The position numbers and the translations under genes are program-made. The notes under the pieces were generated by a model. It did not search any database. It was not told where the DNA came from and saw nothing but the letters and a program-made list of their open reading frames with translations. From Mesotaenium endlicherianum (lineage: Eukaryota > Streptophyta > Zygnematophyceae > Zygnematales > Mesotaeniaceae), in contig WELA01007602.1 in the NCBI GenBank assembly GCA_009602735.1, positions 104,376 to 168,375 on the forward strand: 64,000 nucleotides of DNA, written 5' to 3'. Positions 44,808 to 55,317 of the stretch are shown in pieces (within the stretch, counting starts at the first letter, position 1; the number at the start of each line of letters is the position of its first letter).

Positions 44808-47800
44808 GCGCACGCACACACACCTGCAAGGTCTCGTTCCGCTGCCGCAGATCTGCCAGCTCAGCCTCGGCCTCCAGCCTGGCGACTGTCAGCTCTCTCT
44901 CGGCTACCTGCAGGTTGATACCTGGCCAAATGTCAGCTCAAAAAAGTTTCTCGCCATCGTCAGAGGAGCCAGCTCTTACAAAGAGGCAATGAGCAAGAGA
45001 CTCGACGTCTCTTACTACTCACAAGCGAGGCGACAGCACATGCGGCAACCTGAGGCACAAGATTGACGAGGAGGGGCAATTTCAAGAGCCCACGAGATGG
45101 CCAGCGTGAAGTCGAAGTGGACACTGAGAATGGACTGGCACACAAATGTCAACGATGCAAGCCGGTGGGGCTGAAGGAGGGAGGGAAAGGGATGGAGAGC
45201 GACAGGGAGAGGGAGGGGGATGAACACAAGCGGCAAGGAGCTGTGAGGGGGCGACGCGACCCATGTGCTTGCGCTGCTTGCTCGCTTCCGCCCAGCCGGT
45301 AGATAAAGGCCTCGCATATCCAGGGGTACGGGAGAAGATGCGCGCTCAGACCTTCTGCTTTTCTCTGTGAAACTTGCGAGGGCGATGTACTCAACGACGG
45401 CACGGCATGGATGACGATGCTGATGACCCGTCTGGCAGCAAGAAGAGAACCCTTGCAGTCACCGCACTTTCCCACCACATGGAGCCAGACACAAGCGGCA
45501 AAGAACAGAGGAGGGGGGGGGCAGCCGGGGGCGGGCACGTGGCGGGAGCGCTGCTGTGCAGCCACCGGGCGGCAGAAGGTGGGGAGAGGCACGCGTACTT
45601 CTCGGGCATGGTGGGCGGCAGAGAGTGCCGCCAGCGCGTCCTTCTGGCCCTGCTCCGCCACCGCCGCCTGCTCCAGCGCTGCCGCCCACTGCTCCTTCAG
45701 CTCCTGTGTGGGTCACGGCAGACAGAGAGGGTCAGCTGGAGCCCAGCCCTGCGCAGCCCCACTCACGAGCGTCCTTCCCCCTCACCGATGCGCGTGCTCG
45801 TGTCGCTGCTGTGGGCGTGAATACCAGACATAGGAGTTTTTTCTTGCTCAATAACTGACGCGCAATTGTGTGAGTTAGATGAGCATGAAACTAAGGATGT
45901 GTGTTCATCACGCATACAGGGACTCAGCAACGAGTGGGGGCAGACGCCACCTTGGTAGAAAGCAAAGCGGGGCCAGAGAGAGAACTGCAGGCTCAAGATG
46001 TGCATGGTTCAGGCGGGGGGCTACTTGCAGGGACGTCTCTCCAGAGTCAGGCGTAGAGTCAGCAGATACCACAAGGAGGCCCCCAGCGTAGGGGCCACGG
46101 CACACACATGCATACGTACATGCATGCACGCACAACACAAGTGCACTGAGTAGCCAAGCAACTCCCCAAGTGAGATGCAAAAGGGCAGGTGGCAGCATCT
46201 CGCTGACCTTGCGGTGTGCCTCGTCAGCGCTGAGCTGGCTGAGGGCAGATGCCGCCCGCGTCTGGGCGTCAGTGGCCGCCCGTTCGGCTGCTTCGGCTCG
46301 TCGCTCTGCGCTCTGACAGCTGGCGTCCGCTCGCCTGCAGGCGTCTGTGGCAGCTCGGGTGGCAGTTTCTGCCTCTCTCAGCTGCTCTTGGAGGAGGTGC
46401 TCGTGCTCGTGCAACAGAGCCTCCTTCTGCGCCAGCTGTCCCCGCATGCTCTCCATCTGCACACGCACCACATGGCAGCGTCCAAATAGCGGCTCTCTGT
46501 GCACCAAGCAGCAGCTCCAAGCGTAACAGAGAGTGCCTCGATGCCAGCTGTCTGCGCGTGCCCTCCTTTTCCTTGCAGCGATGTCACTCACGTGACAAGC
46601 AGCAGTTGCGAGAGACGCGCACTGCCTTGCCTTGCCTTGGACACCCATAAGACTTCCTGAGCTTTACGACTCCCTGCGTGTGCACTGAATTCTCAGCTTC
46701 GAAAATGCTTCTCCCTGAGAAGAGCTTGGATGGAGTTCAAGCACACGGCTCACAATGTGAGCGCACACGCATCCTCCCGCAGATACGTCCTGGTTGGTAA
46801 AAGCCCGCGCTGTTTCACAGGGGGGTTGTGTGCCATGCGCTGAACCAACAATTGCAGGGAGGCATTCACCACCTACCGCGTTACAAACTTCTCAGTCACT
46901 GCAAGATGATGCAAAGAGCTTCACTCTCTGCCCGCTGACACCGAGTGGGCGAGATGCGATCAAGAATTGTGTTGACGGCTTGTTATACCCACCAAAAGAG
47001 ACTGCAAAGGAGGGAGGGAGAGAGGGAAAGAGAGAGAGGGAGGAAGAGATGGTGAGGCACACCTGGCGGACAAGAGGCCTGGTGGCGTGGGTGACAGCGG
47101 CCGCGGCGTCCTCTGCAGCTCGCTCGGCATCCCGGCACCTCTCCTCCATCCTTTGCACCTGTGTCATGCCACGGCGCCCGCCGTCGCTGTCAACTCCGCC
47201 CCGCTTACAGATGAGAGATGCACGGACACACGTTCACTCCACTCTCTTGCAGCTTCCGCAGAAACGAGGAACCAACAAGCCCAGCCACTCACAACACGAA
47301 AGCCGAAGGGGAAAGGGGGTTGCGACAGAGGAGTTATTCACGCGAAGATTGACCAACAACCAAGACAGAGCAAAGGAGCGACTGTGGGAAGCTAGAGGGG
47401 AGGAGGGGGAGTCGGACCTCCCTGCGCAGCTTGTCCTCCCGCTCCGATGCCTCCTGGCTGGCCTGCGCCAGCTTCTGTACCGTGCACCCAGGAGGGGGAA
47501 GGCGACAGCAGCACAATACGGGATGGTCAGCCCTTGCAACGAGGAGCTCTTTTGGCGCAAAGAGAGCAACTTGAGGGAGGGCTGCCCTGTGGACACCTCC
47601 CGGCTCCTATGCTCCCCCTCCTCAGTAGTACCTCGTCACGCAGACCGCAGCACACAAAGACAACGGAATGGCATAGTAGGAGCTCCCACGTGTCGCCAAC
47701 CAAGAAGCCCCAGATAAGCCGAGCCAGCAGGGCAGATCCCATTGCAGCCGGCCCAGTCGCTCTCAATCCAAAAAAAGAAACATGTCCAACATTGTTCACG

Positions 47801-50800
47801 AGCAGTGGCAGCTGCCAACGCAGTAGCTTCCTCCTGCGAGCGTGACACCCGACTATCCAAGGGCAGGCGCGCGACACACCGACATACACTGGTGCACACA
47901 CTCCCGGTCACGCGAGCGCGGCTGTCCACGCGCACGCACCCGGCCGCATGCATGCTGCAGCTACCAGGGTTACCAAGCCAGCCGGCCACCCACCTGGCGG
48001 AGGCCGTCGAGGGTGCTGGAGAGCATGGCCTCGCGCTCGTGCACCTCGCGCGCGGAGCGGCTCGTCTGCTGCGACAGCTCCTCCCGCACTTTCCTCACCT
48101 CCGCCTCCTTCCGCTTCCCGGCGTCCTCCAGCAGCTGCGCGCGTCCCCCAAAAGCCCCACGCAGTTGTGCATTTGGTACGCACCCTCCTTCCCTGAAGGA
48201 CACAGGTACACAAGATGTGCACATGTGGACACCTACACGACACACATAGACGCGCACATGTGCAGGCAAAAGGGCTCGCTCGCTACACCAGATGACACAC
48301 GGTGGTGGATCGAGGTTGCTGCCTGCCTGCAAAGCGGGTGCACACACGCAGCAACTCAAAATGCGACACTTCAGCTGGTCGTGATCAGCTTTCGGTCGAA
48401 AAACGGCTTTGGGCCTCTACTTGCGGTTCAGGGGCAACCTGGGGACCCTGCCCCCTTCCCATTCTGGCCTCTCAGGGACAAGCACTAGAGGCTATTGGCA
48501 GGAGCTTTACATTTCAAATGGAAGGGGGGGAACAAGGCAAGACAAGGCCATGTGCCAGGAGCCGTGCTCGAGTCAACACGAGTCAGCAACAGTCAGAGGT
48601 GGTCAACAGGGGCCAGCGTTACCTTCGAGAAATGCTCCTTCTGCTCGCTCAGGGCTTGCCTGAGTGCTGCCGCCGCCTGATTGGCCTCTTCCAACAGGGC
48701 TGATCTGGACACAGGCAGAGCTTTCAGAACCTCCTTAGCATCCCCCGCCTCACTCTCCTCCACACGCAGACACTCTTGAAGCAAGGCGCGCGTGGAAGGG
48801 GCACGTGAAGGCACACGCGTAATCACAGGGGGGGTGTCTGCGACGGACAGTTGATTGGGAATCAGCAGGCAACTTGAAGCTGGGGGGAAAGAGAGTATGT
48901 ACCTGCTGACCTCCTCGCTCTTGGCCGCCGCTTCCAAGACCTGCACCCCAAGAGCAGAGCCCCCAGCCAGGTCAAGGTGAGAGAGAGAGAGAGAGAGACG
49001 TGTAGGAAAACGAGCAGCATGGCCCTCAAGCCACACACATAGCAGGACACAGGCACGCAGTAGCTCTGACTGCTTAGGGCGCTCCTCGCAGAGACCGTTG
49101 CAACGGTTGACTAGGAACTTTGCAAGAGACGGAGTCAGGAGCGCAGGGGACAGGAGGGAAGAGAAGGGCGACGAGGCGGCTGACACCTGTACACGTGCTG
49201 TCAGCTTCTCCTTGTCCTGCTCCACCCTGGCAGCATCCGAGCGCAGGCGGCGAATGAGCCCTTCAAGCTCCCCCGCCTTCCGCGCATGCATGTCCCTCTC
49301 CTCCTTGCACTGCATCGACCCAGAAGCGGCACCTGTCAGGTCATCACAGCCTGCCACGCCGGGGCCTTACTCCGAAGGAGCGCGGCAACGACACGACCAG
49401 ATTGCAACCGCAACAACGATCAAGCATGGAGCAGATGGCAGTTACGTGTTCATGTACAGCAGGGAAATAGCAAGCCTGGTGGGAAGGGAGAGAATGGGGA
49501 GCGTTCCAGAGGCTGCAGCATATGACATCCGGCAAAAGAGGAAGAGGACACGGAAGTCTCGCAGAAAGGACCAGGCTGGATCTTCTGCAAGCGAGAATGG
49601 GCTGTGGACAAGAGCTTTCGCGACTCGAGGTGCGTGCAGGAGGTGAGAGCTAATGAGCAGCGCTGCGCCACTGTTAGGTGGAACTTTTCTGTCCTTGGTG
49701 CTACTTGTTTGCTCGCCACAATGGCTCACCGTGCAAGCACTGCCCCTTCCGAAGCATATTTTCTTATCAAATGCTCTTCATATGGGTAGACAGATTCGCG
49801 AGGACAACCCACGTAAAAAGTAATCCTCGACAGCATTGCAACACGACAGCGCACAATGCCAGATAGGGACGTAAATCATGCGACGCAAGCAAGCAACATC
49901 GTGGCAGGCAGGAGACAGTATGGGACGGCGTGGGCATGGGCATGGGCGGGGCATGGGCGGGGCGTGCCTGTTCCAAGGAGGCGTGCTTCTCCCCGAGCTG
50001 CTGCGTGGACGCCTGGCTGCTCTTTTTGAGCTCCTCCACCTGCTTCCTCAGCCCGAAGCACTCCTCCTTCATGTACGACGCCTGAGCTTGCATCCACCCA
50101 CCCCCCCCCCCCCTTGCCCCTCCTTACATGAGGGCTCAGCACGGCCAGCACGGGGACCCGAACGACGGCGGAGGTGGCAATCCAGAAGTTACCAACGACT
50201 TGGAGCTGAAAGAGTGGTGCTTCGGAATTTGGACTGCCGACGGATAACTCACGCCGAAGAAGGGAGGGCAGGTTCAGCACAGGCAAGACCAAAGAAGAGC
50301 ACCCCATGCGCGGCAGTACGTGCCTGGCCTCCGGGCGTGACAGCGCAGCACCGCAGAGTAACCCAGAAGACCCTTTATCAAGCACATACCCGCAGACAGG
50401 ATGAGAGAGGGAAAGAGAGGAGAGGGTGGGGGAGAGAGAGGCTTACGGTCTTCTCGGCCACGCCGAGGCGCTTGGTGAACTCCTCCTGGAGCTCGGCCAG
50501 CTCCTGCTCCGCGGAGGACTCCCCTCCCTGCGACAACTCCACTGCCTCCTTCAGCTTCTCGTTCTCGCTCTGCAGCCCATCCCCAAAGCAACCCAGCAAA
50601 TTTTCACTCGCAGACAATGGCATCCACCAACTGCAACAGCAGCAGCAGCAGCCTGCCTGCCTGCCTGCTTGGCAATCCCCAGAACTGCCCAGATGCCAGC
50701 AGCGCAGCTAGTTTCAGAGTAGCATGCCTCGTATGTCAGCGGCTGGCACAATTGATATGCTGTGACGAGAACTCGTGTGGCTCCGGAGACATGCTGCACG

Positions 50801-51845
50801 ATAACATTCCGACAGCAACAAGCAGGCAGCCAGCTCTCATGCAGGCGTTTGAGCTCTGCCTCTGCATGAGCCTCTGTCTGACGTGAGGGGCCTGGGACAG
50901 CAGCCTGTGTGCCACCTGGCGTTACCTGGAGGGCTCCATTGATGACACTCATCGTCATGAGCTTGCTCTCGTAGTGCTTGATCCTGCAGCCGCACATGAG
51001 AAACGTCCGAAGCTTCGATGAGTGAGGGTCACAGAGGCACCATGAATGACAGGAGGATTCCCGCGCCCAGCAAGCTGGAGCAGTATTGATCTTGCTGACA
51101 GTGACCTCACGGCACCCCGGCAGCACGTATGGGGATGTGGCTGTCAGAAGCAGGGAGTGCGCACGCGGTGTGAGGACCGACCAGGACTGGCATGCCACAA
51201 CGAGCAGGGCTATGCCCACCTCGCAGAACACTGTTGAGCTCTAGGATTGCAGCTGCTGAGGCTGAGGGTGAGAAAGAGCTCGCGGAGAGTCCTGCAGAGC
51301 CAGTCTCGACAGGAGCAGCTCTGCTCCCCTGCCGGAGGGGGCCCTCCAGAGGAGAGGGCAGGGCTCAGCAGTATTCACCGGGTGGCCAGCTCCTTCTTTG
51401 CAACAGCGAGCTCTTTCTTCACCTCCTCCAGGGCTCCCTGGAGGCTTGCAATCTCCCCCTTGCTCGCATCTTCTGCAGCCTCAGGTGCCCCTGCACCAGC
51501 TGTGCCTGCACCCCCCCCACCTTCTTCCACTTAACAGTTTGAAGCCAAAGCCACAGGGGACCCCTCCCTCCCTCCCTCCCTCCCTCTCTTTCCCATTCTT
51601 TCTGAAAGAGCTGCAGCAGTTCAAGGAGGGTAGGGAGGGCGAGGGGACACCGGTGTAACAGACTGAATGTAGCCATATCGATTGGCTGGTGAGCACGCTC
51701 GGAAGGAGACGCGCACTAGAACTGATCACTTGAGAGGAAAGGGAGGGATGGATTGAAGGGCGCAATGTCCCGAGAACTTGACACGGTCTGCATCAGAAGT
51801 TTCTCGGGAACCAAGGTCAGAAGAGAGAACCTCAAGACTTTGCAT
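41431..51845 (-). CDS. TMF: TMF / golgin candidate 5 homologue, Golgi coiled-coil protein
   Basis: Eighteen minus-strand exons in consistent phase, about 720 aa: 51785-51845, 51379-51505, 50926-50983, 50447-50569, 49968-50081, 49187-49309, 48903-48940, 48623-48704, 47994-48134, 47418-47474, 47063-47158, 46208-46456, 45599-45703, 44824-44907, 43769-44068, 43242-43325, 42493-42588 and 41431-41658. Almost all is coiled coil apart from a Ser/Pro-rich linker (exon 43769-44068). The C-terminus is diagnostic: LKKELEELQKRHDMALIIIG, then ELEADLADVKTLYREQMSML, as in the TMF/ARA160 domain of plant golgin GC5. ATRPLVRQ matches the plant STRPLLRQ. The family tethers vesicles at the Golgi and binds Rab6-type GTPases through the C-terminal domain. 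Plant GC5 is longer (over 900 aa). The start is uncertain: exon 1 could extend to an acceptor at 51887, with a true N-terminus further right. The intron before 49968 would use a GC donor. Confidence 0.88.
43236..43236. other. Single ambiguous base beside a TMF donor site
   Basis: One N lies in a G-rich stretch six bases from the exon end at 43242, just outside the GTCAG donor read on the minus strand. Confidence 0.9.
43398..43480. repeat. Pyrimidine-rich repeat in TMF intron
   Basis: CTCCCT hexamers are followed by three copies of a TTTCCCACTTCCTCTTCC-like unit, making about 80 nt of almost pure C/T on the plus strand. It lies inside an intron, purine-rich in the transcript, and has no coding role. 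Confidence 0.8.
44651..44674. other. Assembly gap (24 N) flanked by a direct repeat
   Basis: The 24-N gap has GGGGAAGTTGCTGGGGGGGG immediately before it (44631-44650) and the same GGGGAAGTTGCTGGGG immediately after it (44675 onward). The two flanks are probably the same locus, so the gap may be artificial. It lies within a TMF intron. Confidence 0.97.
44777..44822. repeat. (CA)n(CG)n(CA)n Z-DNA-type tract abutting a TMF exon
   Basis: CA repeats, then a run of CG repeats, then CA again, ending two bases from the exon that starts at 44824. On the transcribed strand the donor GTGTGTG is itself part of the repeat. Confidence 0.9.
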
Positions 51846-53224
51846 GCCAGGCTCCGCTGGGGGGCTCTTCAGAATGTTATGGTCCTCCTGATGACCCCAT
51901 CATGGCATGGCATTGGTATAAATTGACCGCCTATCCCCTTCAGTGACTGATTGCAAACTATGATTGCAGTCAGGGGGCGAAGGGTTGTTGAGTGAAAATG
52001 CACTTCACTTTCACTTTCATTTTTCCTCCAGCATTGTCACATAAGCGAGCAGTTTTGGGGCGACAACTGGCGAGGACCCGGTGCTTGTGCGAGCAGTGCG
52101 AGCAGTATCAGAATGTACCATGGGCAGTCATTTCGCTTTCCTTCTCTCCCTCCTTTCCCGCCACTTCCTCTGAAGCTCCAGGAACACTTTGTGCTGTTTC
52201 CTCGTCCTTTTCTGTCATCTTTCGTGGCTGCCGTTGCTGGTAATGTTAGCTGCAGCTGTTACAGCACCGGTAGTGCAGGGCTCTTCAGCAGCAATGCTGG
52301 AGTTGAGAAGGACAAGGACGGGGCAGAAATATAAGTTGGAGGCCTACGTGTGGAGGCGTGATTGGGTAGATATGCTGAACAGGTGGCTTCAATATGTGAA
52401 TCGTACACGGTGCAGCAACTGTAGGAGTTTTGCTTCTGCTTGTAAGCTCGTGACTGTCATGCATACCTCTAACTCTTGACGTATCAGACACCTGTGGAAG
52501 TCCTGGCCATGATGGGCAAACTGCGTTGCATCTGACTGTGGAAAACGTGAAGGGTTATGAACAAGCTAAGCTCCTGAAGCAACCTGCTCCGTCAATCTGA
52601 AGTAGCCGGCAATTAGTGGCAGGTACTTGTTTGGGTCCTATAAAATTGGCCAGTCAGACAGGCTTTAAGTGGCCCTTTGACAAAACGTGCTTTGTATCTT
52701 CTTATATACAATTCCTCCCTTTTCCTTGATAAAGCCACTTACTGATCAGCACAATACTCCCGCCTGAAGTGAAGTCAGTACTAATATGAGTAAGAGTATG
52801 AACAAACTGCACTCAAATACGGGTAGGCTGGATCATATACCCAGTTTATCTCTAGTCGCTCCAGCTACAATATCCTCACTTGCAACTGGATATCTGGTCG
52901 GCATGGCAGATTACACAGGGTGTATTTGCAGTTCACTTTAGTTGCAAGGCAATATGCTAGATGACGACAAGTGGTTATAACTTGTCGGCTTGACAATGCA
53001 TGCATAGTCATAGTCATGCCCACTTAACACAGTAAGCAGCACCAAGGCATTCTTTCAACGGCGGACAGTTACTGATCAACTACCCAAAATGTGTCCCTCT
53101 ATTAGACGAACACAGTAGCTCCTCGCTGTGTAGTAATGTTGAGGGCCCTGTGATATCCAATGACTAAAGTGCTCGCTTCCTAATCAAGAGGATGTACCAG
53201 TATGTAGTACCACGATTGTTCACG
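51846..53224. other. Upstream region of TMF
   Basis: About 1.4 kb of decreasing GC without a supported gene. If the TMF protein has the N-terminal segment typical of plant GC5, its exons would be here or be lost; I could not find them. The TATAAAATT near 52640 is a possible core element only by sequence. Confidence 0.45.
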
Positions 53225-55317
53225 ATCTGCTCACGATTTGCTTTCGACAGCTCGTGACTATGAGGTCTTGTCACCTGGATTTCACTGAAGCTGACTTCAA
53301 GTAGCATTTGTGGCAAGTTGTGTCATGTATATATACACCTACCAAGATCTACGCTTGCACATATTTACATGTCGTATATACATTCAAGTGTGTCTGCGAG
53401 AAAGACGGACAAGCTGAAGGCAAACAGCATGGCCGTTGTACACCACTGGTACATCGCGTGTTAAACTCCTTGCGTGGGTACATTATGTACAGTTCACACT
53501 GGTTCACACCAGTTCAGACCAGTTCACACACGAGTATTGAAGAGCAGACTACAGCCGTACACGACAATTAGTCAAACGTCAACAAACAAATTTGCTCCTC
53601 ATCATTGTCATCAAGCATCATCAAGCATCAACGAGCATCCATCAAGCTGCCTTGAGCCCCTACTGATCTATAGCGTAGGTACTGCTTAATAGAATATTGC
53701 TGCTACCTTATGTTACATTGGCACAAATTAGCTCAAATACGTCTTAGCTGCTGCCGCCGTTGCTGCCGTCTATTTTGGTCTACGGTAGCCGATAAGAGAA
53801 TAGTTCGAGAAAGAAACTCTTCGCCGTTGCAGACTTCACGACTAAAGTAATATACTTTTCCCCATTAGTTGCTTTATATAGTTCAGGACATGACGTCGAG
53901 AACTGGATAAAGCGGACCCCCGCGGTCGTAACCTCTAGGCAGTTTTTTAGCCGCTTACGAATTAGGTGACTCGTTTGCATGTACGAGCTGGCGAATCGCG
54001 ACAGCCACGCATGTTTTTGCGAATATCTGGCATCTGTAGGCTTCAACTTGCCCCCGCTATGTGCTACGGAGTGCCTGTCGAGGGGTTTTGGTTGTCTTTG
54101 TTGGAGGTGGACGCCATAGCCACAGTTGGGTAGAAGGTTTCAGATTTCTCTTCGCTAGAGAGGTAGAAGGTTTCTGCACACAAGAGAGGCTTATGGTATT
54201 AGTCAGGGGGTTTTGCATGACCATTTTCGATTTGAACGTTCCAAAAGTTTTTGGAACCTCCACCTGTCAGATTAAGAGTCCATTATAAGTCAACACAGTT
54301 GTTCTTCAAGTCCAAGTGTCAGGACATTGTCAATACATGGTGGCAAGGTGTCGCAACTTTAAAAAGGTAACATAGTCTTAGAGTAGACACTCTCAGTTCT
54401 TAGTAACTTGAAGAAAGTAGTGGGACCTTTGCTTTCATGGCGTGTAGTGGGTTACAGCACAGCCTACCTCATGGAATCTCCTTCTATACCTATCAGAAGC
54501 ATAAGTCATTTAAGAATACATATCTTTAAGCCTCACATAGTAGGCAAGCCCATGCACTAGTCCTAGATTGTGTGGTTGCTCCTATCGCTTAGATTGTCTT
54601 TACGCTTGAAGCACTTAGAAATCCGGGTGGAAGGGAAACCTTGAGTGTCTCGGTTGAAAACCAGGTGTTAAGAGGTCCTTTTCCGTGATAGCTTATGTGG
54701 CCCGCACAGTCCTGGTTTCACTGTTGTGTCCTCTTGTGCACCTGTAAGCAGTATCACTTTAAAGGCTGGGACCTCATCAATAGACCATTTTAAGCAGTAG
54801 AAGGCATGTTACGTCACCATTAGGGTTCCTGTTGCACTATAACGTGTCAACTAGAACAAGGCAGTAAAAACACATTTACGTGTGATGCCTAGCAACTTTC
54901 TCCAAGTATGCATGTCCAATGAAGGCAGAATTGTGGCAGCATCGCTGCCCGTTGTGAGCTTTGTAGTAAGATTGAAAGGTGGGCCTAAATGCTCCTACTA
55001 TGAATAGTCCGGTGAAGGTCTATGAGAACTACACTCTTCAGGGTGGAATGAAGTAGCAAAGGCCACACTAGCACTGCTACTTCTACTGCAGTTATATACT
55101 CGAGCTACCAGCTACAAATGGACCAATTTGGTTGACACACACGCTTCTTCGACTACCCGCATGCTCATGGTTGACCATCGGAAAGTCCACTTGCAGAGCA
55201 GTGTGCTCCTTATAACCATTGAAAGAGAGCCTTTTGATTAACGCATTTCAAGCAGATGGGCGTTGTGGGGAGGGCACAGCAAAGGTAGGCCCTTTTCAGG
55301 CCAGGCCCTGATTTGTG
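53225..55317. other. Low-GC upstream region of the repeated gene (copy 1)
   Basis: About 2.1 kb with no supported coding sequence; the same holds for 58599-60691. Features include TATATATAC at about 53329-53337, a cluster of TTCACAC(T/C)-type repeats at 53490-53530, repeated CATCAAGCATCA words at about 53607-53645 and a perfect inverted repeat at 54238-54257. It could include old, unrecognisable repeat sequence. Confidence 0.5.
54238..54257. repeat. Perfect inverted repeat, 9-bp arms with 2-nt spacer
   Basis: GTTCCAAAA, a GT spacer and TTTTGGAAC form a near-continuous palindrome about 1.06 kb upstream of the gene start, repeated at 59612-59631 in copy 2. It could be a hairpin, a terminator-like element or a dimeric protein-binding site. 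No function can be assigned. Confidence 0.7.

Noticed and set aside
51220-51252. Possible 33-nt TMF exon reading AILELNSVLR on the minus strand
   Set aside because: That frame does not fit the phase of its neighbours. Joining 51379 directly to 50983 keeps phase and gives a continuous coiled coil.
52000-53224. Possible small genes upstream of TMF
   Set aside because: Frames are under 100 codons with no domain, signal or splice partners.
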